A stretch of 25,928 nt of DNA from Candidatus Hodarchaeota archaeon (GCA_016840025.1 JAEOTF010000483.1:1-25928); one strand, 5' to 3'. Positions 8,543 through 17,833 are shown, counted from the first letter of the stretch. Program-made: numbers and translations. Notes: generated from the letters alone by a model not told the origin.

Positions 8543-9240
8543 GTGTGGGGGGTATTCAAAGAAAGGATGTAAGGTTATTTTTCTGCTTTCCTTAAAAATA
8601 TGTTTTTATCAAAATCCGTTAATATCCTAATTTTTTAACAATAGAAATTTATTCTAAAGAACTAAGTATATCATCGCGTATTGGGCTTCAATTGCATGAT
8701 GAATACGAAAGATCATCTCATCGGGGTTTTGATTCCTTTGAGATATTTAAGGTGTTAATATGGGTGCAAATGATCAAGGTCCCGTGGTTTCAACCGAGAA
8801 AGAAATAGAATCAGAACTTGAAAGAGTCAGATTGAGTCCAATCCGAAATAAATCTTCAAATCTGTATAAGAATCTCTAGCTAACTCGTTGGGAATCACAA
8901 AGCTTGTAGTTCGTGGTTTCTATTTAAAAACATTGAAGGATTGACAGAAAGGAATTCGTTAAACAGTTGAAGAAACAGAGCTGATGAAGAAACGCTCTCC
9001 TAAAAAAATGAATGCAGGAACAAGAAGAAATAAATGAGTATTTTAGAAAGAAAGCAACTAACTTTCTAAATTCAGTTGGGAAACTTCATCTTCTTGAGGA
9101 AGCGATTAATAAAGCAGTTAAACTATATACCGACAAATATTCTACTCGTTAACCTTATTTTTAGTCACTATGAATTTTCTCTGTGAAAATAATAGCAATA
9201 ACCAAAAGGGAGAGAGGAAGGAGAAAACTGGTCAATTACA
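8543..9240. other. 698-bp gene-poor region with short ORFs, possibly a decayed gene
   Basis: This long gap contains at least two short plus-strand ORFs with plausible coding character (8760-8879 and 9012-9152) linked by a stretch rich in stops in all frames. No RNA gene, repeat or CRISPR was seen. The left edge (around 8590-8610 on the minus strand) is A/T-rich and may hold the promoter of the winged-helix gene. The right edge carries the purine-rich ribosome binding region of the next gene (GAGAGGAAGGAG, about 9212-9223). Confidence 0.5.
8760..9152 (+). pseudogene. possible decayed small gene, or two tiny ORFs
   Basis: ATG at 8760 follows GGTG by six bases, a good archaeal ribosome binding site, and opens a 39-codon charged ORF (MGANDQGPVVSTEKEIESEL) ending at TAG 8877-8879. 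Between it and 9012 each frame has stops, but fragments such as VEETELMKKRSPKK remain. A second ORF at 9012-9152 (46 codons) reads MQEQEEINEYFRKKATNF with an amphipathic C-terminal helix. The composition suggests one helical protein of about 130 residues broken by frameshifts. It is not recognised, and two independent small proteins or chance remain possible. Confidence 0.3.
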
Positions 9241-11382
9241 ATGGAGTACAAACTAAATCAAACTACTTCTAATAAGAGAGAAGTGTCTCAAGATGAGAAA
9301 CAAAAGCGCTATAACCAGTTAATTAATGAAAAAAGTCCATATCTACTTCAGCATGCTAATAATCCTGTAAATTGGTATCCTTGGGGTGAAAAGGCTTTTA
9401 AAAGAGCACGAAACGAGAACAAACCAATTTTTCTCTCTATTGGATATTCCACGTGCCATTGGTGCCATGTAATGGCACATGAGTCCTTCGAAGACCCTGA
9501 AATAGCGAGGATGATGAATGATACATTTATCAGTGTGAAAGTTGACCGTGAAGAACGACCCGATATAGATAGCGTGTATATGGAAGTTTGTATGAGATTA
9601 ACTGGTGCAGGTGGGTGGCCATTAACCATTATCATGACACCAGACAAAAAACCCTTCTTTGCAGGGACATATTTCCCAAAAGAAGAACGTTTCGGCCGTA
9701 TCGGTATAAAAGAACTCATTTTTAGTATTAAAAAACAGTGGGAGATACGAAAAGAAGAACTTCATCAAACAGCAGAAGAAATAACATCTATCCTTCAACA
9801 AAGGTTAGATAATACCCATGAATCTGAGTTAGATGATGTTATCCTGAAAGTTGCATTTGAAGAACTTGCACAACGTTATGATTCGAGTTATGGTGGCTTT
9901 GGTCGAGCACCGAAGTTTCCAACTCCTCACAACCTATTCTTCCTACTTCGTTATTGGAAGCGGAATTGTAACAAAAAAGCGTTGAAAATGATCGAAAAAA
10001 CCCTTCAAAACATGCGGCAAGGCGGGATATATGATCATTTAGGATATGGCTTTCATAGATATTCTACAGATCATCAATGGCTTGTTCCACATTTCGAAAA
10101 AATGCTTTATGATCAAGCGTTAATTTCAATTGCCTATTTAGAAGCATATCAAGCAACAGGAAAAGAATTATACGCAAAAGTAGCACAGGAGATCTTTGAT
10201 TATGTGCTAAGAGATATGGCAGATCCATTGGGGGGATTTCATTCGGCTGAAGACGCAGATAGTGAAGGAGAGGAGGGAAAATTTTATGTATGGACAGAAA
10301 AAGAGCTTAATGAAATTTTAGGAGAGGAAGCGGGTATTGCAATTGAAATTTTTAACATAAAAGAGAATGGTAATTATTTAGAAGAAGCAACAAGAGAAAA
10401 AACGGGTAAAAATATTTTACATCTTAATAAGCCATTAAAGAAATTGACTACAGAATTAAATATCTCGGAAAAAGATCTTAGAACAAAAATTGAGAGTATT
10501 AGGCAAAAACTTTTCTTAGTTCGAGAGAAACGTGTACATCCTCATAAGGACGATAAGATTCTAACCGATTGGAATGGTCTAATGATTGCAGCATTAGCTA
10601 AGGGAGGAGGAATTCTAAATGAAATGAAATATATAGAAGCAGCTAAGCAGGCTGTAAACTTTATTCTAACTAATATGCGGTCATCGGAAGGAAAATTACT
10701 ACATCGATATAGAGAAGGTGAGGCAGATATCCCTGCATATCTTGATGACTATGCATTCTTGATATGGGGATTACTAGAGCTTTATGAAGCATCTTTTGAT
10801 GTACAGTACCTAAGAAATGCACTTTCTTTGAATAAAAGTTTATTAAAACATTTTTGGGATAATGAAGGAGGAGGATTCTATTTTGTAGCAGATAACTCTG
10901 AAAAATTGCTTGTTCGAAAGAAAGAGATCTATGATGGAGCTATCCCCTCTGGAAACGCAGTGGCTATGCTAAACCTATTACGATTAGGACGTCTAACTGG
11001 CAATACTAACCTTGAAGAAAAAGCAGTAGAGATCGGTCGGGCATTCTCAATGCAGATTAACCAATCACCAGCAGCTCATACTTATCTTCTGAGCACTGTA
11101 GACTTTACGATGATGCCAACCTACGAAGTGGTGATTGTTGGTCAATCACACTCAGATGATACAAAAGAAATGATATATACCGTACGTTGCGCTTTTATTC
11201 CCAATAAAGTTGTTATTTTCCGTGCAACCGATCAAGAATCACCCGATATCGACCAGTTAATAGGATTTAGTAAGAACTATGACAGTCTTTTTGATAGAGC
11301 CACTGCGTATGTATGCCAAAATTATTCCTGTAAGTTACCCACAACTGATGTAGGAAAGATGTTGGACTTACTAAGTGAATAA
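9241..11382 (+). CDS. thioredoxin-domain protein of the DUF255/YyaL (SPATA20) family
   Basis: 713 residues, the usual size for this family. The N-terminal thioredoxin-like domain (about 25-190) starts with the hallmark [20 protein letters not shown] and has a CHWC active-site motif (Cys 72 and 75) followed by [12 protein letters not shown] and [10 protein letters not shown]. The rest (about 200-700) is an alpha/alpha barrel of the N-acylglucosamine epimerase/glycosidase kind, with [37 protein letters not shown] and [11 protein letters not shown]. Members occur from bacteria to humans; their biochemical role is not settled, and a thiol-redox step acting on a sugar-like or other bound substrate has been proposed. 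A purine-rich stretch about 17 bases upstream could be a ribosome binding site. It is a single-gene unit. Confidence 0.93.
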   Translation: MEYKLNQTTSNKREVSQDEKQKRYNQLINEKSPYLLQHANNPVNWYPWGEKAFKRARNENKPIFLSIGYSTCHWCHVMAHESFEDPEIARMMNDTFISVKVDREERPDIDSVYMEVCMRLTGAGGWPLTIIMTPDKKPFFAGTYFPKEERFGRIGIKELIFSIKKQWEIRKEELHQTAEEITSILQQRLDNTHESELDDVILKVAFEELAQRYDSSYGGFGRAPKFPTPHNLFFLLRYWKRNCNKKALKMIEKTLQNMRQGGIYDHLGYGFHRYSTDHQWLVPHFEKMLYDQALISIAYLEAYQATGKELYAKVAQEIFDYVLRDMADPLGGFHSAEDADSEGEEGKFYVWTEKELNEILGEEAGIAIEIFNIKENGNYLEEATREKTGKNILHLNKPLKKLTTELNISEKDLRTKIESIRQKLFLVREKRVHPHKDDKILTDWNGLMIAALAKGGGILNEMKYIEAAKQAVNFILTNMRSSEGKLLHRYREGEADIPAYLDDYAFLIWGLLELYEASFDVQYLRNALSLNKSLLKHFWDNEGGGFYFVADNSEKLLVRKKEIYDGAIPSGNAVAMLNLLRLGRLTGNTNLEEKAVEIGRAFSMQINQSPAAHTYLLSTVDFTMMPTYEVVIVGQSHSDDTKEMIYTVRCAFIPNKVVIFRATDQESPDIDQLIGFSKNYDSLFDRATAYVCQNYSCKLPTTDVGKMLDLLSE

Positions 11383-11470
11383 AAAAACTTGTATTATTGA
11401 TGTAATAAGAGTGATAGGACTTATTAGATTTTTATAGTAAATATTATTTCATGAAAGAAAGGATATTCTC

Positions 11471-11478
11471 TTTTTTTT
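11471..11478 (+). terminator. T-tract after the DUF255 gene
   Basis: A run of eight T about 90 bp past the stop codon, without a stem. Such T-tracts are enough for termination by archaeal RNA polymerase, but the distance makes this a weak call. Confidence 0.3.
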
Positions 11479-11511
11479 CAGTATTTCCAATAAGATTCTA
11501 GATAACTTGAT

Positions 11512-11519
11512 TATAAATA
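11512..11519 (+). promoter_or_regulatory. candidate TATA box upstream of the orphan membrane-protein gene
   Basis: TATAAATA matches the archaeal TATA consensus well, but it lies about 150 bp before the start codon at 11665 and would give a long leader of about 120 bases. A closer, weaker box could be used instead. Confidence 0.3.
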
Positions 11520-11664
11520 CAACAAGAATTATAAAACAGCTGAAAAATAAGCTAATACGAACTTTCATCGTTTTTTGTTCTGGAAGAAACGACAAAATTA
11601 GTATTATATCTTTATTAATAATGGATTCTTGTGATAAGGAAAGGAATTAAGAGGATGAATAGGA

Positions 11665-12630
11665 ATGTCTAAGGAAAATAAAGCAAAAGATGAGGACTAT
11701 GTTCCTCGATTTGACCTTCGTGATGGTTTTGGAAAAGAGGATATTCATGCTATTTTCAATGCATTATGGAAAATCATTAAGATTCTGTTGAAGATCATAT
11801 TTTTCCCGTATTTCTGGATTGGGCGGCAAACAGGGCGATTAATAAGATTTTTGAAAATAAAACATGATGAGCCTCTTAATGAAGATGAACGACGATTCGT
11901 TGAATCTGTTCCATTGTTTTATTCATCCATTGGCGTTTTAGCTGCAGTCGCTGTTTTGATTCTGCTGATACTGATGTGGATCCCGCGAAACTATGATATA
12001 GATTTTAGTGATTTGGGAAGCATCATTGATGGGATTAATAGAATCCTTTTTGGTAAAGATGATGAAAAGGGGATTTTTGACTATATCGGTGACGTATGGG
12101 GTTGGTTCGCTGATACCATTGTAGATTTGGGAGAAACAACGTTTAAAGACCCTATTGCGTCCTTAATCGTATTTTCCCTGATTGGATTTCTATTGATTAT
12201 TGTATGGTTTTTCATTACAGAAGCGGGGGTTGTATCGAGGCTATTCTCTCCAGTTTTAAGAGGAATTCGGTTTGTTTGGCGTGGTCCAGTAGTAATTGGG
12301 ACAGCAATAGCAAAACGTTATTCTCATGCTAATCATTACCTAGCTGGAGTTGTTTTAGGTCATGATCGGCTAAATACGTACTCTCAACGCTTTTGGCAAA
12401 AAGTACTTCTCGGCACGACTTTATTGGCATTATGGACCTTTATCGTGGGAGTGGTACTTACATCTTCCTTTTCAAATGAACAAGATTGGGAACCTTGGCT
12501 AACAGCGCTCTATTTTTCCATTGTTTTATTCTTTTGTGGAATAGTTGGCGGCGTAGTTGAATTAGGAATGCTTAGCCGCATACTAGGGACACTATCCAAA
12601 GACAAATACCGATTAGATCACGAAACCTAG
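11665..12630 (+). CDS. membrane protein of unknown function
   Basis: 321 residues with five likely membrane segments at about 33-52, 83-106, 165-187, 247-268 and 280-304. A charged N-terminus (residues 1-25) and a charged C-terminal tail flank them. The loop at about 108-160 is acidic and aromatic and may lie outside the cell. No enzyme or transporter motif was recognised. GAGG ten bases before the ATG is a fair ribosome binding site; an ATG ten bases upstream leads to a stop after five codons and is not used. It stands alone between the DUF255 gene and the convergent alpha/beta hydrolase gene, so the context does not help. Confidence 0.75.
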   Translation: MSKENKAKDEDYVPRFDLRDGFGKEDIHAIFNALWKIIKILLKIIFFPYFWIGRQTGRLIRFLKIKHDEPLNEDERRFVESVPLFYSSIGVLAAVAVLILLILMWIPRNYDIDFSDLGSIIDGINRILFGKDDEKGIFDYIGDVWGWFADTIVDLGETTFKDPIASLIVFSLIGFLLIIVWFFITEAGVVSRLFSPVLRGIRFVWRGPVVIGTAIAKRYSHANHYLAGVVLGHDRLNTYSQRFWQKVLLGTTLLALWTFIVGVVLTSSFSNEQDWEPWLTALYFSIVLFFCGIVGGVVELGMLSRILGTLSKDKYRLDHET

Positions 12631-12664
12631 GGAAAAGACAATCTATAAGATAAATTCCCTCTCT

Positions 12665-12673
12665 CTTTTTCTT
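12665..12673 (+). terminator. pyrimidine/T-rich stretch after the orphan membrane-protein gene
   Basis: A CT-rich run with T5-C-T3 about 35 bp after the stop codon, in the 90-bp space between convergent genes. It has no stem and is compatible with T-tract termination in archaea. Confidence 0.3.
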
Positions 12674-12720
12674 TAAAACATAGGTTGAACTTTCTTCAGA
12701 TGATTTAATTTGGAGAAAGG

Positions 12721-13530
12721 TCAATATTCATCCAATAACCATGTTTCGATATAGTTTTGAAAAACTTCAGGTTCCTCAAAAAATGGGAAATGCCCACTTT
12801 TCTCAAAAACTTTCAGCGTTGTATCTTTAATGCCTCGTGCGAGAAGATAGGAATTTTCAAGAGGCAAAGCATCATGTTTCCCTGTAATAACTAGAGTCCT
12901 TGCTGATATTTGTTTCATTTTTTGATTTACATCGAATTTAGGATATTCATTTATTCTTATATGACGAAATACTGTCTCATTTGTAGTTATCTCCCTCATT
13001 AAGCGTTCAGCTTTTTCAACACTAAGATCATATAGGTAATTAGCGAACGTGAAAATTAATCTTTTCTTTAGATCTTCTGATTTAGGATTAGGGTGTTGTA
13101 GTAAAGTTATTAATTGAGCGTGATCTGTAGGAGAGAGGCGTACCCGAGGATCTGAATAACGTAAACCTGTAGCAGAATTACAGAGAATTAATTGAGATAC
13201 TTTATCTGGTGCTGCAGCTGCATATTCCAAAGCAACCATAGCCCCATAACTGTGACCGAAAAGGGCAATAGTTTTTGCATTGAATTTCCTTTGAACGTCA
13301 GCAATGTCTTCTATAAATGTTTTATGAGAGATTAATAAGAGATCTGAGCAAAACGACTTTCCATGACCTAATAGATCAAGATAAACTAATGTAAAATGAT
13401 CTGCAAGAAAGTTCAAATACGGAGAGAGATAAGTATGATCAAGCCCTGGCCCACCATGTATAGCCACAAAAGGTGAACCTTCACCTAAAACATGACAAAA
13501 AAGAGAATAATTTTTTTTTCTTAAGATCAT
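12721..13530 (-). CDS. alpha/beta hydrolase, proline iminopeptidase-like
   Basis: 269 residues with the complete alpha/beta hydrolase layout: the oxyanion motif HGGPG (about 25-29), which is typical of proline iminopeptidases and relatives, DLLGHGKS, the nucleophile elbow GHSYG (Ser 94), the acid in VITGKHD and the catalytic His in KSGHFPFFEEP. All three catalytic residues are present, so it should be active in the cytoplasm. A peptidase, an esterase and other hydrolases share these motifs, so the substrate is open. It lies 39 bp downstream of the histone gene on the same strand and may be transcribed with it. The 11 residues before the first strand match the family, supporting this start. 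Confidence 0.88.
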   Translation of the reverse strand: MILRKKNYSLFCHVLGEGSPFVAIHGGPGLDHTYLSPYLNFLADHFTLVYLDLLGHGKSFCSDLLLISHKTFIEDIADVQRKFNAKTIALFGHSYGAMVALEYAAAAPDKVSQLILCNSATGLRYSDPRVRLSPTDHAQLITLLQHPNPKSEDLKKRLIFTFANYLYDLSVEKAERLMREITTNETVFRHIRINEYPKFDVNQKMKQISARTLVITGKHDALPLENSYLLARGIKDTTLKVFEKSGHFPFFEEPEVFQNYIETWLLDEY

Positions 13531-13569
13531 GAACTAACAACCACTTCTCCCTTCCAGAATAAGACTGAA

Positions 13570-13791
13570 TTAGCGTTTATACTTTTCAAAGGCCAGCTTT
13601 ACATCGACACCGCGGACAGTTTTTCGGTCAGTCATTTTACATACATCACCAGAGAAAATAGCGATTTCTGAAGTAATTCCTGAAAGGACATCATTGAGAA
13701 AATAAGCTGCTCGGGCACTTACACGTTCAGCTCCAGCTCTACGGATGATTTTTTCCACTTTAGCGTTGGCAAAACGAATATTCTTAGCCAT
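13570..13791 (-). CDS. archaeal histone
   Basis: 73 residues covering one complete histone fold with almost no tails: helix 1 (IRFANAKVEKIIRRAG), the loop AGAERVSARA, the long helix 2 (AAYFLNDVLSGITSEIAIFSGDV) and the last loop and helix DRKTVRGVDVKLAFEKY. The DNA-contacting AGAERVS and RKTV segments match HMfB-type histones, so it should dimerise and wrap DNA. A Cys at 51 is unusual for this position. GATGAGGT about 11 bases before the ATG may be the ribosome binding site. The hydrolase gene follows 39 bp downstream on the same strand. It is divergent from the pseudo-GTPase gene, with a 267-bp intergenic region. Confidence 0.95.
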   Translation of the reverse strand: MAKNIRFANAKVEKIIRRAGAERVSARAAYFLNDVLSGITSEIAIFSGDVCKMTDRKTVRGVDVKLAFEKYKR

Positions 13792-14058
13792 TTTACATAA
13801 ACCTCATCTGAAGTTAAGCTTGATTGAAATCTAACATTAAAAACTTGATGTATGTACCTTAAGATACTTTATCAATTTTTTCATCCTTTAGTGATAAATA
13901 TGATATTTTTCTAGAAGAGAAAAGTCTATTCTAAAGAGAGCAATAATTTAGTTTCAAAGCATAAGAGTGCTTTCTTGTCTTTACGATAAAAAAGCTTTTA
14001 GATTAGAAAGGTATCTGTTATCTAATTTAGTATTTCTACTGGGGGCAAAAATATCACT

Positions 14059-15003
14059 TTGCTTCTCATAAAACTAGTTTACAGTGCTTATGGAAATTTC
14101 GCTCAAGAGGACTGGACCTTACATACTACACCTTCTACCTCTTATTTAAACACTATTGGGGCAAATTTCAATGTTATTTCAATGAATGTGAGGGGAGAGA
14201 CTGTACGTTTTCAACTTTGGCAACTCGCTACCCATTCTCGATTTGTTAATATAAGAAACCTTTACTGTCGTGGAGCAACGGGTGGCGTCTTCATTTTTCC
14301 TTTTTCTTCCCCAGAAATACCGATTCAAAGTATAAGGGATGCTTTAAGAGAACTATGGAACTCATGTGGACGTGGTGCGATCCCTGCTTTAATAGTATTA
14401 GTTAACCCTATGACAGAGACGGTAGGGGAAATCGATAAACTAGAACAATATTCAGAAAGACTGGTTCAGCTAAAAAACGAGTTTGGAGACCTTGTATCTT
14501 TCTGGATAACCCCGAAACAGGGATTGACAGAAAATAGAAACTGTCTTGTACATCTTGGCGAAAAAATCATTGAATATATCAATAATCCACTATCTCTTTC
14601 CAATGAGTTCGGTAAAATCTTTCCCAAAAAGTCTCTTCCTCGTAAAGAAATCCTTCTTCAATGGTTAGAGAAAATATTACCGATCTCTAGTTGGGATTTT
14701 GAGAAAAATCTTACGATTGTATCGCCGTTAGGCCTGTATAAAATAAATCCGCTCTCGACCCGTGTGTATTTAACACCAAAAAAGTGTCAAAAATGTAAGA
14801 ATAAATGCTCTATGGCACAACGGTATGTGTGTATCGATCTAGAAGGGTGGAAGGGATGGAATAACTGCGATTTAAACGATATAGAATTATTACTTCTCAC
14901 AAAAGTATGGACAATAGCTAATAATAAGTATAATACCTCTATTCAAAAGAAAATCAAAGCAGCTTTAAAGATTCCTTGTTCAAAGAGTAAAACCTCTTTC
15001 TAA
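14059..15003 (+). CDS. Ras-superfamily-like pseudo-GTPase with Cys-rich C-terminal domain
   Basis: 314 residues. The first 175 follow a small GTPase of the Ras/Rab/Arf kind strand by strand: KLV (beta 1), SYLNTIGANF (the TIG of switch I), VRFQLWQLATHSRFVNIRNLYCRGATGGVFIF (where LWDTAGQERF...YYRGA is usual), IPALIVLVN, and SFWITPKQGLTEN (where ETSAKTGEN is usual). The nucleotide motifs are destroyed: the P-loop GxxxxGK[S/T] reads SAYGNFAQED, DxxGQ reads QLATH (55-59) and NKxD reads NPMT (116-119). GTP binding or hydrolysis is therefore unlikely. Residues 185-314 form a separate domain with C243-x2-C246-x3-C250 and further Cys at 258 and 270, a possible metal site. The start is TTG at 14059; no ATG lies between it and the in-frame TAA at 14023. 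Function unknown; a scaffold or binding role is likely. Confidence 0.85.
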   Translation: MLLIKLVYSAYGNFAQEDWTLHTTPSTSYLNTIGANFNVISMNVRGETVRFQLWQLATHSRFVNIRNLYCRGATGGVFIFPFSSPEIPIQSIRDALRELWNSCGRGAIPALIVLVNPMTETVGEIDKLEQYSERLVQLKNEFGDLVSFWITPKQGLTENRNCLVHLGEKIIEYINNPLSLSNEFGKIFPKKSLPRKEILLQWLEKILPISSWDFEKNLTIVSPLGLYKINPLSTRVYLTPKKCQKCKNKCSMAQRYVCIDLEGWKGWNNCDLNDIELLLLTKVWTIANNKYNTSIQKKIKAALKIPCSKSKTSF

Positions 15004-15110
15004 GAGCTGAAAATGCATGAAACACTTTTGAACAACACAGCGTTTTTTATTTAAATAGCTCATAGTAATCTAATAAGCCGAGAAAATCACTGAAGGAGAA
15101 GTGTAAGAGA

Positions 15111-15725
15111 TTGCGATTTCTTTTAACAGGATTTGAGCCATTTGGGGGCTCAGATATCAATCCTAGTTGGGAAGTTGTTAGATTAGTAGATGAAACCGCT
15201 TTTACAGACATTAAAATTATAAAAAAAGAAATCCCTGTCTGTTTTAATGTTGTAAAAGCAGAAATCACAAATCTTCTAGATAAAGAAGTTCCCGATGTGC
15301 TTATTTCGATAGGACAGTCCTTTGACGCTTCTGTCACTTTAGAAAAGGTAGCTATAAATTGGAAAGATGCTAGAATTCCAGATAATTGTGAATTACAACC
15401 CCATGATGAATACATTATTGAAAATGGTCCACCGGCATTTTTTTCAACCCTCCCTCTCCGTGATATTCAATCTGCATTGCAATCAGCGAAGATTCCTTCA
15501 GAAATATCCTATTCCGCTGGAACTTTTTGTTGCAATCAGTTAATGTATTCTGCTCTTCATTATATAACTCAATTCCAATTAAAAATAAAGATGGGATTCA
15601 TACATGTGCCTTGTTTACCACAACAAACTGTTAAAGAACCAGAAATGCCCTCAATGGCATTAACAACTATAACTAAGGCGCTAAACATCATTATTCAGTG
15701 CATAGCAGATGATGTGACACATTAA
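15111..15725 (+). CDS. pcp: pyroglutamyl-peptidase I
   Basis: 204 residues, slightly shorter than usual. This cytoplasmic cysteine peptidase (C15 family) removes N-terminal pyroglutamate from peptides. The oxyanion motif GFEPFGG (7-13) is intact, as are the catalytic Glu (79, in SVTLEKVAINWKDARIPDN), Cys (141, in GTFCCNQLMY) and His (165, in GFIHVPCLPQQ). The start is TTG, since no ATG precedes the conserved RFLLTGFEPFGG, and GGAG (15095-15098) lies 12 bases upstream. It follows the pseudo-GTPase gene by 107 bp and converges with the epimerase gene at 13 bp. Co-transcription with the pseudo-GTPase is possible but not shown. Confidence 0.94.
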   Translation: MRFLLTGFEPFGGSDINPSWEVVRLVDETAFTDIKIIKKEIPVCFNVVKAEITNLLDKEVPDVLISIGQSFDASVTLEKVAINWKDARIPDNCELQPHDEYIIENGPPAFFSTLPLRDIQSALQSAKIPSEISYSAGTFCCNQLMYSALHYITQFQLKIKMGFIHVPCLPQQTVKEPEMPSMALTTITKALNIIIQCIADDVTH

Positions 15726-15738
15726 AAGAAATAATTTG

Positions 15739-17100
15739 TTATTTCTGAAGAGACGGTTCATTTTCCTGTGCCTGTAAATCTTTTTTCCTTTCTAAATCTA
15801 TTTTAGGCTCTTGCATTGCCATTATAAGTTGCATCCAGCATTTGTCCATCTGAGGGGGGTAAAATGGATGACCTTCTTTGTCAAAAGAGACAATGAGATC
15901 GGTCTGTTGATTTATTGTTTTAGAAGGAGAAGTAAGAATTCTTGTCGGATGAAGTTGACCATGGAACTCTGGTGCTTCTCGCTGAAATCGCCCTTCTGAC
16001 CATAGTTTCTCGAGTATGGTAAGAATTCGCTCTGAGGCGTTACCATCTCCATAAGGATTTGAAGAAGTAGCCAACTGTAGTGATATTTCATTCCGATTTT
16101 CAAGAATCTTATTAACTTCAGAAGCAATCGTTGGACTTTGAGGATCGATTAAGCGATTTGCTCCGTATTTCAATGTTTCAGGGCGCTCTGTAGTGGTACG
16201 AAGGGTTGCACATGGTATTCTAAGAGTAAAAGCTTCCTCTTGAATGCCCCCTGAATCGGTTAGAACTATTTTTGCCTTTTGTAGGAGAAAAAGAAACTCG
16301 AGATATCCCACCGATTCGAGAAAAATAAGATTATCCAGATTCTTCATATTTTCTATTAAACTAAATTCATTTATCCTTTTTCGTGTACGAGGATGAGCTA
16401 AAAAGAGAATTTTACAGTTTATAGATTTAATACAGGAAAAAATATTCTTTAATCGCTTAACATTATCCACATTCTCCGCACGATGTAGAGTCATTAAAAT
16501 AAAAGACTCTTGAGGGGTAAGACCATATCTTTGAAAGTTAAAACCTTTTTGATTCGCTAATTCACGATGTCTATAAACTGCGTCGACTATTGTATTGCCG
16601 ACAACATGAATAGATGCTGAATTTATGCCTTCAAATAGGAGATTAAGAGCAGCTTGGTTTGTAGGAGCAAAATGAATATTTGTACATATTGCAACAAGTC
16701 GTCTGTTGAGCTCTTCCTGCATTGTCTCATCAAAACTCCGTATACCAGCTTCAATGTGGATAAAAGGGATTCCTTGCTTTGCACATGTTATCCCCGCTGC
16801 CAAAACGGTATTAGTATCCCCTTCAGCTATAACAGCATCAACAGCTTCCTGATTAAGTACTCGTTCAAACTCAATTAACATTCTCCCTATTTGTTCGCCG
16901 TGACTTTCAGAGCCAACATCAATATTATAATGTGGACTTGGTAGAGAAAGCTCATCAAAGAATATTTCTGACATATTTAGATCATAATGTTGTCCTGAAT
17001 GAATTAGTATGAACTCTGTCTTTTTTTGATATAGGAGTTCAATTAAAGGAGCTAATTTGATGATTTCAGGACGAGTACCAAGAAAAATTGCTAATTTCAT
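15739..17100 (-). CDS. wecB: UDP-N-acetylglucosamine 2-epimerase (non-hydrolysing) with C-terminal extension
   Basis: 453 residues. The first 370 are a full GT-B fold epimerase: GTRPEIIKLAPLI (8-20), SGQHYDLNMSE, EGDTNTVLA (Asp 95), HIEAGIRSFD (Glu 117), EELNRRL (Glu about 130), LHRAENVDN (His 206) and TDSGGIQEEA. It converts UDP-GlcNAc to UDP-ManNAc for surface glycans. Family members usually end soon after the NPYGDGNASERI motif; here about 80 further residues follow, hydrophilic at the end, that I do not recognise. The start matches the family N-terminus. It is divergent from the HAD gene (78 bp) and convergent with the pcp gene. No other glycan gene is near. Confidence 0.92.
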   Translation of the reverse strand: MKLAIFLGTRPEIIKLAPLIELLYQKKTEFILIHSGQHYDLNMSEIFFDELSLPSPHYNIDVGSESHGEQIGRMLIEFERVLNQEAVDAVIAEGDTNTVLAAGITCAKQGIPFIHIEAGIRSFDETMQEELNRRLVAICTNIHFAPTNQAALNLLFEGINSASIHVVGNTIVDAVYRHRELANQKGFNFQRYGLTPQESFILMTLHRAENVDNVKRLKNIFSCIKSINCKILFLAHPRTRKRINEFSLIENMKNLDNLIFLESVGYLEFLFLLQKAKIVLTDSGGIQEEAFTLRIPCATLRTTTERPETLKYGANRLIDPQSPTIASEVNKILENRNEISLQLATSSNPYGDGNASERILTILEKLWSEGRFQREAPEFHGQLHPTRILTSPSKTINQQTDLIVSFDKEGHPFYPPQMDKCWMQLIMAMQEPKIDLERKKDLQAQENEPSLQK

Positions 17101-17178
17101 ACTGTAGGCAATAAGAAGATAACAGGTAAAAGAGTTTTATTACGTTTTTTAGAATGATAATCTGGTGGATAATCACTA

Positions 17179-17823
17179 ATGGCTCAAATACAAAAAATCA
17201 GATTGATTTTATTTGATCTAGATGGAACTTTGATTCAAAGTCATATTGATTTTCAGACTATGAGGGAACAAATGAATTTAGTGTTACGTCGCTATAATAT
17301 ATTTGATGGAATGAGAACTAATGCTTTTATTTTAGAGCGAATTGAATATACTGCGCAGAAATTAGGTGCAGATTCTTCAGCACTTGCAGAGTTATGGGCG
17401 ATTGTAGACGAATTTGAAGAACAAGGGATGCAAGAAGCTTATATAGAGGAAGAAGTCCCAGTCATACTTAAGAAACTAAATAAGACCAAGAAATTAGGAA
17501 TCATAACAAACAATTCTGAGAAGGTAACCCATAATATTTTAAATCGCTTTAAAATCGACCAATACTTCTCGATTATCGTTTGTCGAAATGATGATAGACG
17601 ACCCAAGCCCCATCCCGATAATATTCTATTTTCCATTAATAGACTACAGCTTAAACCCCAAGAAACCCTTTATATTGGAGACCATATATTAGATTATATG
17701 GCAGCTAGAAACGCAAATGTAAGCTTTATGGGTTACCGATTATTTCATTCTAATTTTCCCAAAATCGATTCATTTGACCAACTACCTTATGAAATCGAGA
17801 AATTAGAAAAAAATAGCCTTTGA
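17179..17823 (+). CDS. HAD-superfamily phosphatase
   Basis: 214 residues with all four HAD motifs: DLDGT (Asp 13 and 15), the Thr of GIITNNSEK, the Lys in PKPHPDN, and GDHILDY. The helical cap between motif I and II (about 20-85) makes it a subclass I enzyme of the phosphoglycolate phosphatase or pyrophosphatase type. It hydrolyses a small phosphorylated substrate in the cytoplasm, which cannot be named from sequence. GGTGG (17163-17167) is a likely ribosome binding site for the chosen ATG. The gene is divergent from wecB and converges with surE, only 10 bp apart. Confidence 0.9.
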   Translation: MAQIQKIRLILFDLDGTLIQSHIDFQTMREQMNLVLRRYNIFDGMRTNAFILERIEYTAQKLGADSSALAELWAIVDEFEEQGMQEAYIEEEVPVILKKLNKTKKLGIITNNSEKVTHNILNRFKIDQYFSIIVCRNDDRRPKPHPDNILFSINRLQLKPQETLYIGDHILDYMAARNANVSFMGYRLFHSNFPKIDSFDQLPYEIEKLEKNSL

Positions 17824-17833
17824 ATAAAATGAT

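Noticed and set aside
13988..13997. AAAAGCTTTT palindrome before the pseudo-GTPase gene
   Set aside because: Short and A/T-rich; no second copy and no clear relation to a promoter element.
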